NCBI RefSeq assembly: GCF_963082655.1
Contig: NC_081555.1
Span: 177,490,944-177,554,943, forward strand
DNA from: Stomoxys calcitrans
Lineage: Eukaryota > Arthropoda > Insecta > Diptera > Muscidae
DNA length: 64,000 nucleotides
Direction of reading: 5' to 3'
In this document: piece by piece, positions 10,946 to 22,676 of the stretch
Layout: every line of letters begins with the position of its first letter
How positions within the stretch are numbered: the stretch's first letter is position 1
Made by a program: the position numbers and the translations under genes
The notes under the pieces: generated by a model
Database searches by the model: none
What the model was told of the DNA's origin: nothing
The model's input: the letters and a program-made list of their open reading frames with translations, nothing else

Positions 10946-12090
10946 ACAACTAAGAGCGTGCTAATTTCGGCCGGGCCGAATCTTATATACACCCTCCACT
11001 ATGGATCGAATTTGTCGAGTTCTATGCGCGGTATATCATTTTAGGCAAATAAAGAATATTGAATAAGAACTGTTATGCTATTGGAGCTATATCAACTTAT
11101 AGACCGGACCTGAATGCTGAACATTGTATAAGTCATTTTGTACTATTTCAGTTCATTCGGATAATTATTACGCCTTGCAGGGGCTCAAGAAGCAAATTCG
11201 GAAGATAGGTTTATATGAAAGCTGTGTCAAGCTACTGATCGATTCAGACCATATAAGACACGTATATTGAAGGTCATGAGAGAAGCCGTTGTTCAAAATT
11301 TTTGCCAAATCGGATGAGAATTGCGCCCTCTAGAGGTTCAAGAAGTCAAGATCCCAGATCGGTTTATATGGCAGCTATATCAGGTTAGCACAGTTATTGG
11401 AAGTCATAATAAAACACCTCAATCAAAATTTCAGCCAAATCGAATGAGAATTGTCCGTTCTATGGGCCCAAGAAGTCAAGATCCAAGATCGGTTTATATG
11501 ACAGCTATACGAGATTATGAATCGATTTAAATCATACTTAATACAGTTGTTGGAAGTCATACAAAACACTACGGGCAAAATTTCAGTCAAATCAGACGAG
11601 AATTGTGCCCTCTAGAGGCTCAAGAAGTCAAGACCCAAGATCGGTTTAAATGACAGTTATATCAAAATATGGTTCGATTTGAACCATACTCAGCGCAGTT
11701 GTTGGAAGTGATACCAAAACTCCACGTGCAAAATTTCAGTCAAATCGGATGAGAATTGCGCCCTCTAGAGGTTCAAGAAGTCAAGACCCAAGATCGGTTT
11801 ATATGGCAGCTATATCAAAACATTCTCCGTTTTGGCCCATTAACAATCCCAACCGACCTACACTAATAAGAAGTATTTCTGTAAAATTTCAAGCCACTAG
11901 CTTTACGCGCTCGACCGCTATCGTAATTTTGACAGACGGATGGATGGACGGACGGACGGATATGGCTAGACTGACTCAGAATATCGAGACGATCCCTAAT
12001 ATATATATACTTTATTAGGTCGCAGATCGAGGTGTTACAAATGGAATGACAAGATTAGTACAACCCCATCCTATGGTGGTGGGTATAAAA
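10946..12090 (+). mobile_element. DB element (DINE-1-like), copy 1
   Basis: The hairpin end reads GAGCGTGCTAATTTCGGCCG. Five or so monomers of about 150 bp follow, containing GAGGCTCAAGAAGTCAAGAC and ATCGGTTTATATGGCAGCTA. Then come GACGGACGGACGGATATGGC and the TATACC end ATGGTGGTGGGTATAAAA. Both ends are present. The recurring MRIAPSRGSRSQDPRSVYM-type frames are translations of this monomer, not proteins. Confidence 0.88.
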
Positions 12091-12097
12091 ACCAAAA

Positions 12098-12485
12098 AAC
12101 CAAGTAAAAGCGTGCTTAGTTCGGTCGGCCCGAATCTTGGAAACCCACCATCATGGATTCTGCTACCATGGAATTCCGCATCTGGAACACCATGTGCAAA
12201 ATTGCAGCCCATTTGTTAATAATTGCAGCTTCTGGAAGCTCAAGAAGTCAAGTCGAAGGACCACTTCATATGGGTGCTATATCCAAATCTGAACCGATTT
12301 GGCCTATTTACAGACCCCAACGACCTACATCAATAAGAAGTATCTGCGCAAAATTTCGTGCAGCTAGCTCTGCACGTTCGACAACTAATGTGATTTCCGC
12401 AGATAGACGGACGGACACGGCTAAATCGACTTAGAATGTCGGATAGGCGTTTGCTCCCTAAACTCATATATTCATTGCTATTTTC
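12098..12485 (+). mobile_element. short DB-like element, single monomer
   Basis: It begins AAGTAAAAGCGTGCTTAGTT with hairpin TTCGGTCGGCCCGAA, has one monomer and ends in the GACGGACACGGCTAAATCG block. It starts only 7-8 bp after the previous copy, in the same orientation. Confidence 0.75.
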
Positions 12486-12965
12486 ATACCCTCCACCATA
12501 GAATGGGGTATAGGATACACTAATTTAGCCATTTTGTAACACCTGAAAATAATGATCTGGGACTCTATAAAGTATATATATTCTTGATCGTCTCGACATT
12601 TTGTGTCGATCCAAGCATGCCCGTCCGTCCGTCCGTCTGTGGAAATCACCATAGCTGTCGAACGGGTGAAGCTAGTTTCTTGAAATTTTGCACACATTCT
12701 TCCTATGGATGAAGGTCGTTTGTTATTGTAAATGGGCCATATCAGTTCAGTTTTGGATATAGCTCCCATATAAGCCAATCTATCGATATGACTTCTTCAG
12801 CTCCAGAGGGCGCCATTTTAATCCGATGTGACTGAAAATTCGCACAACGACTTTAACTATAATCTCCAACATTCGTCCCAAATAGGGTCTGAATCGATTC
12901 ATAACCTGATAAAACTCCCAATTTTACCGATATCCCAAATGTACTTTGGGGCCTAAATAAAGAAA
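12486..12965 (-). mobile_element. DB element, truncated, TATACC end
   Basis: It starts with CATACCCTCCACCATAGAAT, then TATATATTCTTGATCGTCTC and GCCCGTCCGTCCGTCCGTCT, and one and a half monomers. It fades out near 12965 without a hairpin end. Confidence 0.78.
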
Positions 12966-13079
12966 CGTGTTTTGGTATGAGAACAAATACATTTGATTGC
13001 TGTCAAATTTCGCTCGCGAAATAACTTAAAATTTCAGCGGCTATTCCGAAATCAGAATAGAATACCAACCCTAAGTCTC

Positions 13080-13390
13080 TATCAAATTGCAAATTGCAAA
13101 CTTTGCCCATGAACATTCCACTAAGGAACAGGGGCAAACTTCTCACATATCAATGAGTGCAGTCCGATTCAAGTTTAAGATCAATGATAAGGGGCCTCCT
13201 TTTTATAGCCGAGTCCGAACGGCGTGCCGCAGTGCGACCCCTCTTTGGAGAGAAGTTTTACATGGTATAGTATCTCACAAATGTTGCCAGCATTAGGAGG
13301 GGAAAACCACCACTGAAAATTTTGTCTGATGGTCTCGCCAGGATTCGAACCTAGGCGTTTAGCGTCATAGGCGGATATGCTAACTCCTTC
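13080..13390 (-). mobile_element. tRNA-derived SINE, copy S1
   Basis: Reading on the minus strand, a box B-like GGTTCGAATCCTGGCG and the preceding CGCCTATGACGCTAAACGCC give a tRNA-like head. A body follows with CGCACTGCGGCACGCCGTTC and a tail around ATGTTCATGGGC. The extreme head with box A is cut off at 13387, where LINE sequence begins. Six loci in the window share this body. Confidence 0.85.
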
Positions 13391-13394
13391 TGAC

Positions 13395-13535
13395 AGTGCG
13401 GGACACTCACTCAACAGATGTTCTATAATCTCTTCTTCTTCGATGTCCTCACAGCTTCGACAAAAGGAAGAAAGTGGCACAAGGCGCGCTACAGGGGGCA
13501 TTTTATCGCCACTCCTATGGGTGACCACCATTTAA
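13395..13535 (-). pseudogene. LINE C-terminal zinc-knuckle fragment
   Basis: The minus-strand frame reads CRSCEDIEEEEIIEHLLSEC, a CX2CX10HX4C metal-binding knuckle of the type that closes RNase-H-bearing LINE ORF2 proteins, preceded by VVTHRSGDKMPPVARLVPL. Only this end is present. It is squeezed between a SINE and an oppositely oriented LINE fragment and has no start or stop of its own. Confidence 0.7.
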
Positions 13536-13537
13536 AC

Positions 13538-15185
13538 CCCTCTGCTGCGCAGACGATGTTGTAATTCGTCTAACCAGCTATGCAGAAGGGCCGAAAGGAT
13601 CTTGCATGTGGCATATGACTGGGCTAGACCTAGAGGTCTCAATGTTAACCCAGAGGAGACTGAAATATGTCTGTTCACGAGGATGACGAAGGTGGGCCAA
13701 TTTAACGCACCATGTTTTCTCAATAAGACGATTTCGATATCTGACAAGGTTAAATATTATGGTACGATTTTGGTAAGAAACTGAATTGAAAGTGTCACAT
13801 TCAGGAGCGTACTGATAAGGCTCACAGATGTTGGGTACTATGTAGAAGGGCCGTAGGCTCGAAATGGGGCCTGAATCCGAGGATAGTCAACTGGCTCTAT
13901 AGGAGCGTGATAAGACCAATACTTAATTACGCCTCAGTAGTTTGGTGGACTGCTATGAAGAAAAAGTGCAAATAACGACCATACAACAGGTCCAGAGAAC
14001 ATGTTGTCTTGACATAGGCATAGCGATGAGGACCACGCCCACTGGAAACTATTCTAGATATCCGACCCATTGACATACAGATTAAGCGTGACGCAGCCAC
14101 TGCGGATGGATGAATTGAGGATGGGAGCAGCTCATACCATAGCGGCATAATCGGTACGAAACGATAGGAAACCTGGAAGGAAGGAGGTTTCCGATTGGAT
14201 ACCTGAGATGAACCTTGAGGTCGAGTGGGAGGCACAGCTGCCAGCGGCATAGTCTTGGATTGATGGAACCCTAGTATTGCCATCAGGAAGATCATGTTAC
14301 ACGGATAGATTAAAGCTAGAGGACAGAGTGGGCTTGGGGTCTACATTAAGAACCCAGGGACTGAGATCTGTTTTAGATTGCCTGACCCTAATACGGTCCT
14401 GCAGGCGGAGATCCGGCCGATCACGGAATGCGGAATCTTTACGGACAGTAAAATTGCTATAAGGGCAATAACAACCAGGACGGCAACATCACGAACAGTC
14501 TTACAGTGTAAGAAGGAAATTAACGCTTGCTCTGAGGATGGCAAAATCCTGATCGTTTGGATGCCGGGCCATAATGGAGTAATGGGAATGAAAGTGCAGA
14601 AAATTTTGCGGTGAAGGCCAGAGGATGCCGTCAATAAACTTGGTTAAGCCTTTCGGGTCGACGCAGACCGAGTAAAGGACGTTGGCGATGAATGCGCATG
14701 CAACCCTGTGGAACATCGAAACGGTCGGTAGGACGGCGAAAATCTTATGGGGGGATTAGGTTAATGAGAAGACGAGGCTATTACTGAAAGCAAGTAAGAA
14801 GGAGGTCAGGAGGTCATTGGTGTCATGACGGGACAGATAGGACTACCAGCTCACTTATGTAAAATCGGTGCGCCAATTAAAAGGATGTGTAGGGCATGCG
14901 GGGAAGACGATGTGACATTGGAGCATTTCCTTTGTCATTGCCTGGCTTTTGCGTCTAACAGATACCGACACTTAGGTGGGCACACTCTACCAGACATGAA
15001 CCAACTTAGGGGAGTGGCATGAAAAACAATGAAGGATTTTGTAAGTAGCACGGAATTTCTAACTTAGATTTTCTTTATCGAGGTTACTTTTTTTGTATTT
15101 AGAGCTCACAACAAGCCGTTTATTGGCTTAGGTGTATGTCTATAGTGGCATGAGGCGGATTAATATCTGCACCCTCTTTTCAACC
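13538..15185 (+). pseudogene. RNase-H-bearing LINE, 3' half of ORF2, broken
   Basis: It starts inside the RT at the catalytic box CADDVV (13546-13563, both Asp kept). It continues with RGLNVNPEETEICLFTRMTK and thumb-like sequence, then shifting frames of connection domain. An RNase H domain follows (YTDRSKLEDRVGLG, LQAEIRPITECG, FTDSKIAIRAI, IVWMPGHNG near 14300-14580), with its Asp-Glu-Asp set visible although DGS is DRS. Last comes a CX2CX8HX4C knuckle at 14888-14941 (CRACGEDDVTLEHFLCHC). The 3' end is GCACCCTCTTTTCAACCTAA near 15170. Many frameshifts and stops. The layout fits the I/LOA/R1 group of LINEs; the exact clade is uncertain. A second copy of the last part lies at 19167-19705. Confidence 0.8.
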
Positions 15186-15490
15186 TAATCTAACCTAAAT
15201 TCAAAAATACGTTCTCCAGGGATTTAATGGCTATCTGGCTGTCTGAGAAGATATTTATGCCGTTTGTCGTTATGACATTACGTCTATGCCATTCCACCAC
15301 TTCTTTGATTGCAAGGATCTCCATTTGATATACACTGCAGTGGGCGGGTAACCTTCTCGATATGACCGGTTCTAGTTTTTGTGGGTGAACTCCAAATTCC
15401 GCCTTGTCGTCTAGTTTGGAACCATCCATATAGAAGTCTATATAGCTTCTATTACAAGGGATAGCGTTGATGGCTTTGAATGCTAGACAA
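15186..15490 (-). pseudogene. RNase H domain fragment of a LINE
   Basis: The frame from 15429 downward reads MDGSKLDDKAEFGV, RRLPAHCSVYQMEILAI, KEVVEWHRRNV and GINIFSDSQIAIKSL. This is an RNase H fold with the catalytic Asp (DGS), Glu (QME) and Asp (SDS) intact over about 80 residues. It would have removed RNA from the cDNA hybrid during retrotransposition. It is cut off before the fourth acidic/His block. It lies tail to tail with the preceding plus-strand LINE fragment and differs from it in sequence, so it belongs to another family or copy. Confidence 0.82.
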
Positions 15491-15599
15491 TGGCAATGGC
15501 TCTCGTATGGAGCAAAAGCGAGAGCCGTTGCCGTTGTTTGGAGTTCGTAACCATCAATACAACTTCCAACAGAAGCACAGAGTTATGTGTATACATGGG

Positions 15600-15985
15600 A
15601 GTAGTGTAATTGTGTAGACAAAAAATGTGTCATTACACAACAACACATGCATTGGGAAAAGTTCAGCTAATAGACAGGGTTGTCGAGCGTATATGATATA
15701 AAAAATGTAATTTATAGCATAGAGGCATTTTCGCAATAAATTCGGTATAAGTACAATATACCAACGTACGGCCCTTAAAGCCTTCACACTTAATAAGGCT
15801 GATGAGTAATTCTAAACCAAATTACGAAACGCGCCCCATAGTGGTTGGTGTGTGTTCCGAACTCTGGCTTTTCTTTTCCATTTTTGCAAAGAAAATCTCC
15901 GATCATTGAGCTCGTCTCGAAAGGGAAACGAACAAAATTTTTCACATTTTCCTCTCTTTAGATGTTTTCTTAGACAATTGTTTTC
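15600..15985 (-). repeat. Rep-C dispersed repeat, copy 2
   Basis: It starts TGTCATTACACAACAACACA and GCATTGGGAAAAGTTCAGC, then CGTACGGCCCTTAAAGCC and GTGGTTGGTGTGTGTTCC, and ends around CTCGTCTCGAAAGGGAAACG. Near full length and uninterrupted. Confidence 0.82.
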
Positions 15986-18184
15986 TTTAACCACGTGTTT
16001 TCTTACATTACATCAGGGACGCACGAAATGAAAATGTGATAGTGTGGGTAATATTTGTATTCAGTGGTGTATGCGTACATATATTTGGCTCATTTGCACT
16101 TCTTTTCTTAAATCTGTTCGAGAGAGAACACTATATCATCTTGTTTGTTATAGAAACAGATACATTCCGTTTATGCAATTAAATAAAAAGTTTAATTCGT
16201 GCAATTAAAAATTTCTTTAACATACGTCTTTTTTACCAATCACATGTCATGATTCAATGCCATATAGAATTTCAATGTAAAGAAATATCAAGGCAATTAA
16301 TGACTTTTTTAAAATTTTTATTTTAACTCAATACCATGAGTGATTGGTAAAATTTAAGTCAATAGTTTTTCTGTGTTAAAACACATTTTAGGGGGTTTCA
16401 CAATCGGTATTATGTCTGATATAATCTAAAATCCTCCATGACATGGTGGATGGTATTAAAATTAAATCTTGTCGCCACTTCTATCTTTCCTAACAATGCC
16501 AGTTTAAGCAGAAATCACTTAAAAGCTCACACACTCACCTCTACAAATGCATTTGAGTAAAATCTGCTTTTGCGTTGACTGACAATGGTTGGGACGATTG
16601 TTGTCTGTGCGGGCGATGATAAGGGTCAATTGGTTTTGGTGCGTCACATGCAGGTGACGTACCACACCACCATCGTCAACTATAACAACAATCACGGACA
16701 AAAGTCCAGTGTGTCAGTCAACTCATTAAGATACACACACATGCACATATATGCCCTGCTAATTTTGTCTAATTAATTCAATAGTGAAATATACTCAAGA
16801 ATCTCCAATGCCATGCAAATATGAATAGCACAATCACCCAGCCATGCTAGACCATTTAAATCGAAAAATAAGAATTGCTCATCAGCAGAACAATAGCCGT
16901 TATAATTTCGAATTTGCGCCAAGATTGCGCCAAGATAAGTTCGCCCTTCAATTGTTGTAGGTCGAATTGGCGGGCTGATTTGAATTGTGTTTCATTTTGT
17001 GGGGAAGTTTTTGTTGCCTTGGCTACAGCATTTGGTCGGACGTGTTGTAGGTGGTGGGCTAAGCGTACAAATGTAAATGTTTATTAATATGATTTTTATC
17101 GTTCCCCAGGGTGCTATTCGGAGTTATTTGAATATCCCATTAAATGTGGCTGGATTGACATTCAGGCAAAACAAAGATGCTCCGAGTTTGGAACGACAGC
17201 ATAGCCGTCTTTCTGCCTTTTGGCAATAGGCAGAAGTAAGTGGTGGGTGGCTGCTCTTATTCATCTTTTATTTCTTCATTAATTTCAAACCATAGATTTT
17301 CCAAAGTAGATTATTTTCTTAATTTTTTCTGGTGGAGCGTGTTTTGCCTCTCCCCTTACCCCTTTGCTCTGATTGCTCATAATGATACTGTCGCTGAATT
17401 GGGAAGTCTTTGGTTGTTCAGTTCAGCTTGGTTGAGATTTGTGTGTTTGCAAGGACCTTGGAGTCCTTGCGAACCACCACCACCCTTTCCACCACATCGA
17501 CAAACACAAAGAGTTTGAAGCTGTTGTTTGTGCTATTTGGATTTGTATTGTTGTTATTGTTACTCGTTATGCTGATGGTAATGCCGTGGTTCTTGTTGTT
17601 GTTGATGCTGCTTTAGCTTTATTCTGTTGTTGTTTATTGTATTATGCGCTTCAATTCAAATGATAATTACATTAATTCATTTGTGTGTTTGTGTACGTAC
17701 AAATTCATTTTCATTGTTTATTCAATGTCAGAAAAACGCCTGCAAATCTTCTCATATGAAGGGTTGGTCTACAAAGGCAAAGAAATTCTTTGATATCTTC
17801 GAATTAGCTTTTCTATAAGGAGACTTTAAAATTTTTTACATATGATGCAAAGCCTGGACTTCAAATGATTCAAATTAGTTTCTTAAACTGTAGATTACAA
17901 AAATTAAAAACAATAGTGTATGGCGGTAGATTGAGCAACCAATCCTAATCGAATAATTAGGTTACAGTCTGTGAATCAGATTGATTTAGACAAATTAAGT
18001 TCATTCCCAGCAGCGGAAAGAGTTGTGTCATTGGTGAACAGGGCATTACCTTCAATTCTACATTGAGGACTTATATCAGCTCTTTTGGAGGAGTGCGTTA
18101 TTAATGCCGCCAAAAATACCGCTGAAAATAGGCCTATTTTTCCTCGTTTTTAGAATATCTTTAATTAAAAAATAAATTGCTCGG
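15986..18184. other. anonymous stretch, no supported gene
   Basis: AT-rich DNA with no recognised element. GTTGTT-rich patches at 17520-17640 give short Leu/Val-rich frames that are not convincing. A short imperfect palindrome (GTCACATGCAGGTGAC) lies near 16646. Confidence 0.5.
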
Positions 18185-19065
18185 TTTTTATACCCTCCGC
18201 CATAGGATGGGGGTATACTAATTTCAGCTAAATACTTGCTTATAATGTGCGCTGCTAAAGGTAAGCAAATACAATTGTATACTTTTAAGAACAAACAGCA
18301 TCGCCTTTTGCTTCCGTCGATACTGCTTATATTTATTTTCCCTACTCTTAGAAAGTGGCTATGAATTTGAGTTTACTCTTGCTCTTTGTGTTTGGGTTGA
18401 CTAAAGTATTGAGCCCGTGAAAGGATAAATTTTTATCCGATTTCGATGACATTCGGAATAAAGATGTCTATACCCATTTTGTTGAATATGGTCCAAATGG
18501 ACCATATTTGGATATAGCAGCCGTGTATACCGATCTTCCGATATAGAATGTTGAGCTCATAAAAGGAGCATTTTTTTATCCGATTTCGATGACATTCGGA
18601 ATAAAGATGTCTATACCCATTTTGTTGAATATGGTCCAAATGGACCATATTTGGATATAGCAGCCGTGTAGACCGATCTTCCGATATAGAATGTTGAGCT
18701 CATAAAAGGAGCATTTTTTTATCCGATTTCGATGAAGTTTGAAACAGTGACTTTTGGTGGACGTCAACACCTTTTTCTTGAGTGTGGTCCACATCGGATC
18801 ATATTTCGATATAGGTATCATATATGCCCGATCTCCCGATGCAGAGTGTTGAGCCTATAAATGGAACATTTTTTATCCAATTTCGATGCAATTTGAATCA
18901 GTAAGCCATGTGGTCTACATCTGGCGATTTAGGGTCTTAAGCCGTCAATTATTACCCGATTTCGAGGGAAATTAAGAACAGTGAGTTGGACTAGGCCTCC
19001 CGTTGTTCGAACCAGCGATGGTTCAGTTCGGGTAATTTTTACGTATGGCTTCCAACAGACCGACC
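18185..19065 (-). repeat. DINE-like element with 143 bp tandem monomers
   Basis: A TATACC-type end (TATACCCTCCGCCATAGGAT) at about 18190 is followed by monomers with TTTTATCCGATTTCGATGA. Two units, starting near 18431 and 18574, are almost identical over the full 143 bp. A third at 18717 and later ones have diverged. The hairpin end is not seen. Short frames here (71-81 codons) are monomer translations. Confidence 0.7.
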
Positions 19066-19166
19066 TGTCCATTTATTTAAACTGAAAACTTTGTAAAACA
19101 AATTAAAAAAACATAATCCACTAATTTTCTTTTGATTCTTTTGATTTATTTTGATTCTCTCTTTTG

Positions 19167-19705
19167 CAGATTAGGTTAGGTTTGGTTGAAAAGAGGGTGC
19201 GGATATGCCAATCCCCCCGATGCCACTAAGCCAGTAATCGGCTTGTTGTGCGCTTTAAATACTAAAAAAGTAACCTCGAACAAGGAAATATAAGTTAGGA
19301 AATCCGTGCTACTTACAAAGTCCTTAATTGTTTTCCATGCCACGCCCCTCAGCTGGTTCATGTCTGGTATTGTGTCCCCACCTAAGTGGTGGTATCTGTT
19401 ATACGCTAAAGCCGGGCAATGAGAAAGGAAATGTTCCAACGTCTCATCATCATCGCCCGATATTTTTCATAAGTGAGCTCGTAGTCCTATGTATCCTGTT
19501 ATGATGCCGAGAGCTATATTGACCTCCACCTTACTTCCTTTCAGTAATAGCCTCGTCTTCTCACAATTTAGGTCTCCCCATAGGATTTTCGTCGTCCTAC
19601 CGACTGCTTCGTTGTTATATAGGGTTGCGTGCGCATGCGTCGCCCACGCCCGTAACTCGGACTGCATCAACACGATTTACAGATTAAAGCGTCCTTAAAA
19701 AAAAG
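19167..19705 (-). pseudogene. LINE ORF2 C-terminus and 3' end (second copy)
   Basis: The minus-strand frames read TTKILWGDLNCEKTRLLLKG, IITGYIGLRAHL, then a damaged knuckle (DDDETLEHFLSHCPAL) and GGDTIPDMNQLRGVAWKTI. They match the 14700-15180 region of the plus-strand copy block by block. The first two Cys of the knuckle are lost in a small deletion. The 3' terminus is GCACCCTCTTTTCAACCAAA followed by CCTAACCTAA. The copy is 5'-truncated and dead. Confidence 0.8.
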
Positions 19706-20024
19706 AAAAGAACAACCCAAAATACCCATTTCGACAATGATGGTTTCCAAATCGGCTCTTTATAGCAAATTGGTTGTTGAGGCTGCAAATATTGTTAGGT
19801 TCCAGAAATATCTTGCATAAGTTTAGAGCGTAATTAAGTTAAAAAATATAGCCCAAATGAAGGGTATGAGCTTTGCGTTTGAGAGCTCGAGGGGGTTTAC
19901 CACTTTTATGGTAAAAAAAATTGCCTCTTTTGAAGTACATGTACCCGCCGTTTAAGTTGTCATATTTTGTTCAACTTTCACTTAAAGCGCATATTAATAA
20001 AATCCTCTCTACTTTAAAAAAAAG
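19706..20024. other. anonymous stretch
   Basis: No recognised repeat, RNA or coding frame. Confidence 0.45.
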
Positions 20025-20335
20025 GATATAAAAAGGTTAGGTTGGGCGGGCCGAGTCTTGTGTACCCACCATGGATTCCTCTAATAATTTAATTTTACTT
20101 ATTCAGTTCAAATTTGAATTATATTGCAACAATCGAGACCATAGTTGATTGCAACTTCTGTGGTCTCAAGAAGTCATATCGACAACGATATTTAAGGAGG
20201 TTTATATCAGTAAATAGACCGTATATAGTCATAACAGAAGTCGTTGTGGCAAATTTCAGCCAACTCAGGTAAAAATTGAGGTGAAAATTAATATCCGCAC
20301 CCTCTTTTCAACCAATCCTTACCTTATCATATCAC
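20025..20335 (+). repeat. diverged DINE-like hairpin end plus LINE 3' tip
   Basis: GGTTGGGCGGGCCGAGTCTT and GTACCCACCATGGATTCC mark a decayed DB hairpin end. A monomer remnant follows with CTCAAGAAGTCATATCG. At 20285-20325 the terminal words of the LINE (CCGCACCCTCTTTTCAACC) recur alone. Confidence 0.6.
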
Positions 20336-20429
20336 ATATTCCATTTTGCAGTGATAGGAAATCATAGGGTCATAGGAATTCAAATCTAAAACTTCCGCAA
20401 TGTTGCCAACTCCGCTACCGAAACAATTA

Positions 20430-20740
20430 ATTGAACAATCCATTAAAGAACAATAAGAATACTTCTCTCATATCAATAAATGCTGCCCGATGCAAGTTTT
20501 AGGTTCAATAATAAGGGATATTGCCGAGTCCGAACGGCTTGCAGCAGAGCGAAGAAAGTATAGAAATTTACACGGCTGATTACCTAAGGTAAATATCTCG
20601 CATGTGTCGCCAGCACCAGAGGAGATAATCACGGCTGAAATTGTTTTTGTTAAAGTCGCCCAGATATAAATCCAGGCTTTCAGAATCAAATGCGGCCATG
20701 ATAACCTTTGAGCTACGGTGGCCCGCAGGAAACTCAGTGA
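20430..20740 (-). mobile_element. tRNA-derived SINE, copy S2
   Basis: On the minus strand it begins GGGCCACCGTAGCTCAAAGG (box A-like) and reaches a degraded box B (GGATTTATATCTGG), then the body with GCCGTTCGGACTCGGC. Near full length but diverged. Confidence 0.8.
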
Positions 20741-20789
20741 TAGTACTTGATCGACTATATGGGTGCTTACATACACAAAGTCAATTATC

Positions 20790-22670
20790 CATTAACATAT
20801 GATTTTGAAAAATTTTAGAGAGAGCTTTAAAACGTTGAGAGACTTACCAAGCGGACAAGGGGCATGCCCCTTTGATAGGGGGCGAGGTCATTGCACATCA
20901 CAGTCTCCAGGGAAGCACGGGGATGAGCGACTTTTTGATTACACTTTATATACGGACTTGTTTGTTTGTAATAGGGGCAACGCCCCTACTTCCTAAAACG
21001 GATCAGGGAACAGGTTTTAGATAAAACGGTTGTTGAAAACAATAACTCGGTGAAGGTCTAACAAGATATGTTTTCAGGTCGAGCACAAGATGGGAAAAAG
21101 GAGTTCATACAGAAACTCGAGAAGGATTAACTGGGAGAATTTCAAGGAACAGATGCAAAAGCTGGGGCCTCTAGAAGTTACAGGATGTCTGAACGAGTCC
21201 TTTTTGATGTCATGTGCCGAACCAGTACCGCCGCGTAAAACCAGCCAGTCATGCTGGTACCGGAGTTGAAAGAACTCTATAAGTTGAGCAGGAGGCTTTT
21301 TAATAAGGCCAAGAGAGAGGACTGAGACGAATACAGCGAGATCCTTGTTAAGTTCAAGAAAGGGAACGAGGAAGGCAAAAAGGATTTCCTCGGGGAAATT
21401 CTGTGGAGAATTGGAATGTACTAGTTAGGCATATAGATTGCGCAAAGTGCTCTTGAAGGATCCTAGCACGACTAGCTCCCCATGGAAGGAGGAAGGGGCT
21501 TACACCGAGAGTGGTGAGGAGACCGTGAAACTTCTGATGGTGATGCATTGGCCGGGTGGTCAGGAAGAGGTCGGCGATAAAAATATTGCAATACTAACAT
21601 ATGCGGCCATGGCGGATGACCTCATCAGGGACATCGTTGTCGAGGAGAAAAAAGTTTAGGCAGTCCGCATTTTCCGGCTACTTAAATTGGTCGCAACTGA
21701 CGCTTTTATCCCGACAATGCTGCAGGAGGCACACTGCCCTGGCTAGGAAGGATTTTCCGGGCGAGCCTGGCATAGTCCTACATACCAAGGGCAGGGAGGG
21801 AGTTCAGGGCGGTCTTTATTCCCAAAGCGGCAAAATAAACCACAGTGCGACTACGGATTACAGGAAAGACTGATAGACTTGAAGCAGGCCACCGTGGAGC
21901 AGCAGTTAGCAAGTCCGCCTATAACGCCGAACGCCTGGGTTCAAATACCGGTGTGAACATCAGAAACATTTTCAGCAGTCATTACTAAAGCTAGCAATAT
22001 TTGTGAGGTATCCTGCCATGTTAAAACTTCTGTACTAAGTGGTGCCGCTATGCGGCACGCCTTTCGGATTCGGCATAAAATATGGTGGCCGCTTATTTGA
22101 TATGAGAGAAGTGTTCCTTAATGCGTAATTAAGTAGTAGTATGTAGACCTGTACTTGGACTTGTACGAGAAAAGTCTAGAAGGTCCAGATTCTGTCCATC
22201 GTCGGAGTCACAGGAGACCTAAGATCTTCATCGCATTCAGGTATGAAAACGATATGCAGTCCATTGGGGATTTGTATTCAAACTGCGCCACCAAGGTCGC
22301 GCATAGGGTAAGGGAGTAGGGTATGTTGAAGGAGGAAAGGTGCGGCCACAGGTCCATTCTGGATGTTATGAATGCGGAGGGTAGACTGAGGAGTATCTCC
22401 GACTATCTGGCACTGGTACTGATTGGGAAAAGGACATTCAGCATTCGTTTTCCCGGGAGGGATCAATGAAAATCGAATGCTGTGTATGTGGAAGATGAGA
22501 TCACGACCTTCACTGATGGCTCCAAAAAGAAGCCAGGGACCTAATTAGGGGTCTACTCCGACGCACTCAATATCGGTATGTCTCTGCGACTGCCGGACGA
22601 GCACTTAGTCTGTTTATGTCTGCGTCTGCAGGGTTTGTGGACGGGACGAGATAATACTGACTGAGGGTGC
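20790..22670 (+). pseudogene. LINE ORF2 fragments (EN, RT start, RNase H), SINE nested inside
   Basis: Endonuclease end: GDERLFDYTLYTDLFVCNRG (20917-20977), then APTS where such proteins usually have PTF. A linker follows with ELKELYKLSRRLFNKAKRED, then ESGEETVKLLMVMHWPGGQ near 21510-21560, a block that usually precedes the RT. The RT start is at 21800-21870 (SGKINHSATTDYRKD, like the usual H-x-x-x-DYRPI). The SINE S3 interrupts here. After 22130 the remaining RT is missing. A short RNase H start, ITTFTDGSKKKPGT with LRLPDEHLVC, appears at 22503-22610. The DA element cuts the copy at 22677. Frequent frameshifts make it dead. It is related to, but not the same family as, the fragment at 13538. 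Confidence 0.78.
21887..22125 (+). mobile_element. tRNA-derived SINE, copy S3, inserted in a LINE
   Basis: It begins GGCCACCGTGGAGCAGCAGT (box A-like TGGAGCAGCAGT), then the box B-like GGTTCAAATACC. The body holds GTGCCGCTATGCGGCACGCC and it ends near GTTCCTTAATGCG. The tRNA-like head is at the left, so transcription would run rightward from an internal Pol III promoter. Confidence 0.85.
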
Positions 22671-22676
22671 CGTTTT

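Noticed and set aside
11321..12018. Repeated peptide containing RGSRSQDPRSVYM in many places
   Set aside because: It is the translation of the DB monomer GAGGCTCAAGAAGTCAAGAC in one frame and breaks with each indel; not a protein family.
13330..13390. Possible tRNA gene because of the GGTTCGAATCC box B
   Set aside because: No closed cloverleaf; the same head recurs joined to a SINE body at several loci.
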